A model generated the notes under the pieces. It was not told the origin of the DNA. It did not search any database and saw only the letters and a list, made by a program, of their open reading frames with translations. Below, piece by piece: positions 5,283-7,477 of a stretch of DNA of 7,477 nucleotides. Source of the DNA: Nonomuraea sp. (GTDB lineage: Bacteria > Actinomycetota > Actinomycetes > Streptosporangiales > Streptosporangiaceae); contig JABFVJ010000468.1 in assembly GCA_013362835.1 (NCBI GenBank), positions 1 to 7,477 of the forward strand, in the 5' to 3' direction. Position 1 is the stretch's first letter, and each line of letters begins with the position of its first letter. A program made the position numbers and the translations under genes.

Positions 5283-5966
5283 ATGTCAAGGCTGGGACCT
5301 TTCATCACCCTGGCGGCGGGCGCAGTCCTCGCCGCGGGGCTGGGTGTCGCCAGCGTCACCGCGACACCGGCGGCCGACACCTCGGCCGCGGGCTCGGCGG
5401 CCGAGGAGCCCTCGACGGCCGAGACCACCACCGCCCCATCCCCCACCCCCACGAAGACGGAGGCCAAGAAGATCCCCAAGGCCGACTACGGCGGCTACGT
5501 CAAGGGCAACGGCGGCCTCATCGCGATCTCCGTCCGCGACGGCAAGGCCATCGGCTACTTCTGCGACGGCAGGAACGAGGCCTGGCTCAAGGGCGGCGAG
5601 GCCGGCGGCAAGGTCACGCTGAAGGGCCTGGGCACGGCCAGGGCGACGGCCACGCTCGGCGGCGGCCAGGCGAAGGGCTCGCTGTCGGTCGGCGGCAGGA
5701 AGTGGACCTTCACCGCGCCGGCCGTGGTCAAGCCGTCCGGCCTGTACCGGGCGACGGCGCTGGTCAGAGGCGCCAAGCTGCGGGTCGGCTGGATCCAGGT
5801 GCCGCGCCCCGGCGGCGGCTACTACCAGGTCGGCCGCGCCGTCGTGGGCGAGGACCAGGTGGACGTCCCCAAGCTCGACGACGAGCGCCCGACCGCCCCG
5901 GTGACCGTCCAGGACACCACCGTCCAGCCCAAGGACGTCGACGGCTTCATCGAGGAGATGTCATGA
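5283..5966 (+). CDS. Secreted or membrane-anchored protein of unknown function, partner of DUF6529-like protein
   Basis: A 227-aa protein starting at ATG 5283, with GGGAG 6 nt upstream. Residues 7-24 form a hydrophobic export or anchor segment (ITLAAGAVLAAGLGVASV). There is no lipobox cysteine; a cleavage after about residue 30 is possible. Residues 28-62 are an Ala/Thr/Pro/Glu linker typical of cell-wall-spanning actinobacterial proteins. Residues 68-190 look like a compact beta domain with GGLIAISVRDGKAIGYFCDG, AWLKG, GGRKWTFTAP, PSGLYRA and LRVGWIQVP. The single cysteine is C94. I recall similar RDGKAxxYxCDG...LYRA...GWI domains in actinobacterial exported proteins, but no assigned role. 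The C-terminal 35 residues are acidic. Its stop overlaps the next start (ATGA, 5963-5966), so the two proteins are translationally coupled and probably act together at the membrane outer face. Confidence 0.85.
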   Translation: MSRLGPFITLAAGAVLAAGLGVASVTATPAADTSAAGSAAEEPSTAETTTAPSPTPTKTEAKKIPKADYGGYVKGNGGLIAISVRDGKAIGYFCDGRNEAWLKGGEAGGKVTLKGLGTARATATLGGGQAKGSLSVGGRKWTFTAPAVVKPSGLYRATALVRGAKLRVGWIQVPRPGGGYYQVGRAVVGEDQVDVPKLDDERPTAPVTVQDTTVQPKDVDGFIEEMS

Positions 5967-6508
5967 CCGCCATCCGGCAACCGTCACCGAACACGGCGGC
6001 GGTGCTGCTGCTCCCACTGCTGGCCGGCGGCCTGGTCGTGCTCGCGCTCGGCGTCTACGGCCGCCTGCACACGCCCACCGGCTTCGCGGTCGGCCCGGCC
6101 GGGTTCTCGGCCGCGCTGCCGATGAAGGCGTGGCTGACGACCGGGGCGTTCGCGCTGGCGATCGTCCAGGTGGTCTCGGCCCTGTCGATGTGGGGCAAGC
6201 TGGGCGTCACCATCCCCGCCGGCGTGCACCGCTGGTCCGGACGGCTCGCGTTCATCCTCACGATCCCCGTCGCCTTCCACTGCCTGTACGCCCTCGGCCT
6301 CCAGTACGACGTGCCGCGCGTGCTCGCCCACTCGCTGCTCGGCTGCTTCTTCTACGGCGTGTTCACCGCGAAGATGCTGGCGCTGCCCAAGCGCGACGCG
6401 CCGGGCTGGACGCTGCCCGCGCTCGGCGGGCTGGCGTTCACGGCGCTGATCGGGCTCTGGCTGACGTCGTCGTTCTGGTTCTTCACGGCGGTCGGCGTCA
6501 AGGTGTGA
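5963..6508 (+). CDS. DUF6529-like membrane protein, possible heme b-binding (cytochrome b561-like)
   Basis: A 181-aa protein with about five hydrophobic helices (near 14-33, 55-77, 92-112, 119-140 and 152-176). Histidines in or beside helices are H89 (HRWSGRLAF), H106 (FHCLYALG) and H123 (AHSLLGCFFYG); H36 lies in the first loop. The spacing resembles bis-histidine heme coordination in b561-type proteins, and the HRWSGR and AHSLLGCFFYG tracts fit the actinobacterial DUF6529 family as I remember it. Heme binding and electron transfer are inference. The start ATG overlaps the stop of the upstream secreted-protein gene in ATGA, so no separate ribosome site is needed. The 3' end overlaps the opposing lyase gene by 11 bp. 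The frame is also open far upstream, but that part is antisense to the protease gene and out of frame with the secreted-protein gene, and is not coding. Confidence 0.88.
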   Translation: MTAIRQPSPNTAAVLLLPLLAGGLVVLALGVYGRLHTPTGFAVGPAGFSAALPMKAWLTTGAFALAIVQVVSALSMWGKLGVTIPAGVHRWSGRLAFILTIPVAFHCLYALGLQYDVPRVLAHSLLGCFFYGVFTAKMLALPKRDAPGWTLPALGGLAFTALIGLWLTSSFWFFTAVGVKV

Positions 6509-7430
6509 ACGACTTCGTCCTGGTCAGACCGGCCGCCCGGCCCTTGGCGGACACGACGAGCGCCATCTTGCGCGACGCCTCGTCGATCATCTCGTCGCCC
6601 AGCATGACCGCGCCGCGCCGCTCCACGGTGGTGTAGTAGTCGTACGCCTCCAGGATCAGCTCGGCGTGGTCGTAGTCCTCCTGCGTCGGCGAGAACACCT
6701 CGTTGGCGGCCTCCACCTGCAGCGGGTGCAGCACCCACTTGCCGTCGAAGCCGAGCGCGGCCGCCCTGCGCGCCACCCGCCGGTACCCTTCGACGTCCTT
6801 GATCTGCAGGTAGGGGCCGTCGATCACCTGGAGGTCGTGCATCCTGGCCGCCATCAGCAGGCGCATGAGGATGTAGTGGTAGGCGTCGCCCTCGACGTAG
6901 CCGGGCGGCTGCTCGCCGACGACGAGCGTGCGCATGTTGATCGAGGCCATGAAGTCGGCAGGGCCGAACACCAGGGCCTCGAGGCGCTTCGACGACCCGG
7001 CGATGGCGTCGACGTTGACCAGGCCGCGGGCGTTCTCGATCTGCGCCTCGATGCCGATGCGGCCGACCTCGAAGCCCATGGCCTTCTCGATCTGGGTCAG
7101 CAGCGTGTCGAGCCAGACGACCTCGGTCGGGTCCTGCACCTTCGGCAGGATCAGGCAGTCGAGGAACTCCCCCGCGCCCTCCACGACCCGGATCACGTCC
7201 CGGTACGTCCACATCGTGGTGAGGTCGTTGACCCTGACCACCCGCGTCTTGCCGGTCCAGTCGCCCTCGCGCAGCGCGGTCACGACGTTCTCGCGCGCCT
7301 CCTCCTTGGCCAGGGGCGCGACGGAGTCCTCCAGGTCGAGGAAGACCTCGTCGGCCGGCAGGGTCTGGGCCTTCTCCAGGAAGCGTGGATTGCTGCCGGG
7401 CACGGAGAGCACGGAACGACGTGAGCGCAT
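6498..7430 (-). CDS. mcl: HpcH/HpaI aldolase/citrate lyase family CoA-ester lyase (Mcl/CitE-like)
   Basis: A 310-aa protein, complete, of normal family length. CitE-like lyases use Mg to cleave or form malyl-CoA-type thioesters. Key tracts: SVPGSNPRFLEKA (9-21), FLDLEDSVAPL (30-40), IEAQIENARG (127-136, with E132 as likely Mg ligand), FGPADF (155-160, D159 as second ligand), EQPPGY (173-178), DGPYLQI (204-210) and GFDGKWVLHP (227-236). These closely resemble, from memory, the Streptomyces lyase encoded beside crotonyl-CoA carboxylase/reductase and ethylmalonyl-CoA mutase, so L-malyl-CoA/beta-methylmalyl-CoA lyase in the ethylmalonyl-CoA pathway is the best guess. Other CoA-ester lyases of the family cannot be excluded, and the pathway partners would lie beyond the right edge. 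The start ATG 7430 has no clear Shine-Dalgarno; a TAGCGT 6 nt upstream suggests a leaderless transcript. The stop overlaps the DUF6529-like gene by 11 bp. Confidence 0.9.
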   Translation of the reverse strand: MRSRRSVLSVPGSNPRFLEKAQTLPADEVFLDLEDSVAPLAKEEARENVVTALREGDWTGKTRVVRVNDLTTMWTYRDVIRVVEGAGEFLDCLILPKVQDPTEVVWLDTLLTQIEKAMGFEVGRIGIEAQIENARGLVNVDAIAGSSKRLEALVFGPADFMASINMRTLVVGEQPPGYVEGDAYHYILMRLLMAARMHDLQVIDGPYLQIKDVEGYRRVARRAAALGFDGKWVLHPLQVEAANEVFSPTQEDYDHAELILEAYDYYTTVERRGAVMLGDEMIDEASRKMALVVSAKGRAAGLTRTKSFTP

Positions 7431-7436
7431 GCGCCC

Positions 7437-7442
7437 ACGCTA
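7437..7442 (-). promoter_or_regulatory. Possible -10 element (TAGCGT) of a leaderless lyase transcript
   Basis: On the minus strand TAGCGT matches TANNNT and ends 6 nt before the ATG at 7430, with no Shine-Dalgarno between. This is the same arrangement as at the NUDIX gene. No clear -35 is visible in the 30 bp left before the window edge. Confidence 0.3.
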
Positions 7443-7477
7443 ACGGCTGCGCCCGCACGTCCGGCAGCGGTCCCCGT

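Noticed and set aside
4370..5962. Long plus-strand open frame continuing into the DUF6529-like gene
   Set aside because: It is antisense to the protease gene and overlaps the secreted-protein gene in another frame. The product is Arg/Gly/His-rich low-complexity, typical of a GC-rich shadow frame. Only the part from ATG 5963 is real.
7446..7468. Inverted repeat GCTGC/GCAGC upstream of the lyase
   Set aside because: Only five bases pair across a 13-base gap in very GC-rich DNA, which is expected by chance.

Overview
The window reads as chromosome from a high-GC actinomycete. Coding DNA is strongly GC-rich with G/C at most third codon positions, several genes start with GTG, and two products (a DUF6758-type zinc-ribbon protein and a Streptomyces-like Mcl/CitE CoA-ester lyase) belong to families I know mainly from actinobacteria. 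A Streptosporangiales host such as Nonomuraea is plausible, but this is inference. No tRNA, rRNA, CRISPR array, transposase or phage gene was seen.

Layout: (1) 1-542, minus, 5' part of a DUF6758-like gene running off the left edge. (2) 617-1018, plus, a compact NUDIX hydrolase divergent from gene 1. (3) 1002-5182, minus, a three-gene block read right to left: a CPBP/Abi-type intramembrane protease (5182-4184); a 40-codon ORF (4043-3921) that is probably real; and a very long membrane-anchored protein with a proline-rich cytosolic arm, one transmembrane helix and what appear to be two seven-bladed beta-propellers (3908-1002). The long gene carries an in-frame amber codon at 1391-1389 and is therefore split. 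(4) 5283-6508, plus, a two-gene operon with an ATGA overlap: a secreted or anchored beta-rich protein, then a DUF6529-like multi-His membrane protein that may bind heme. (5) 6498-7430, minus, a CoA-ester lyase of the ethylmalonyl-CoA pathway type.

Both convergent gene pairs overlap at their stop codons by 17 and 11 bp. One overlap is a perfect 7-bp-stem hairpin holding both stop codons. The only clear compositional anomaly is the 3' end of the protease gene and the spacer after it (about 4130-4240), which is much more AT-rich than the rest.

The most unusual parts are the 40-aa ORF coupled to the propeller gene, the amber codon that removes the last three of 14 propeller blades, a short motif duplicated in the cytosolic arm, and the secreted protein/DUF6529 pair. 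None has a function I can name from sequence alone.
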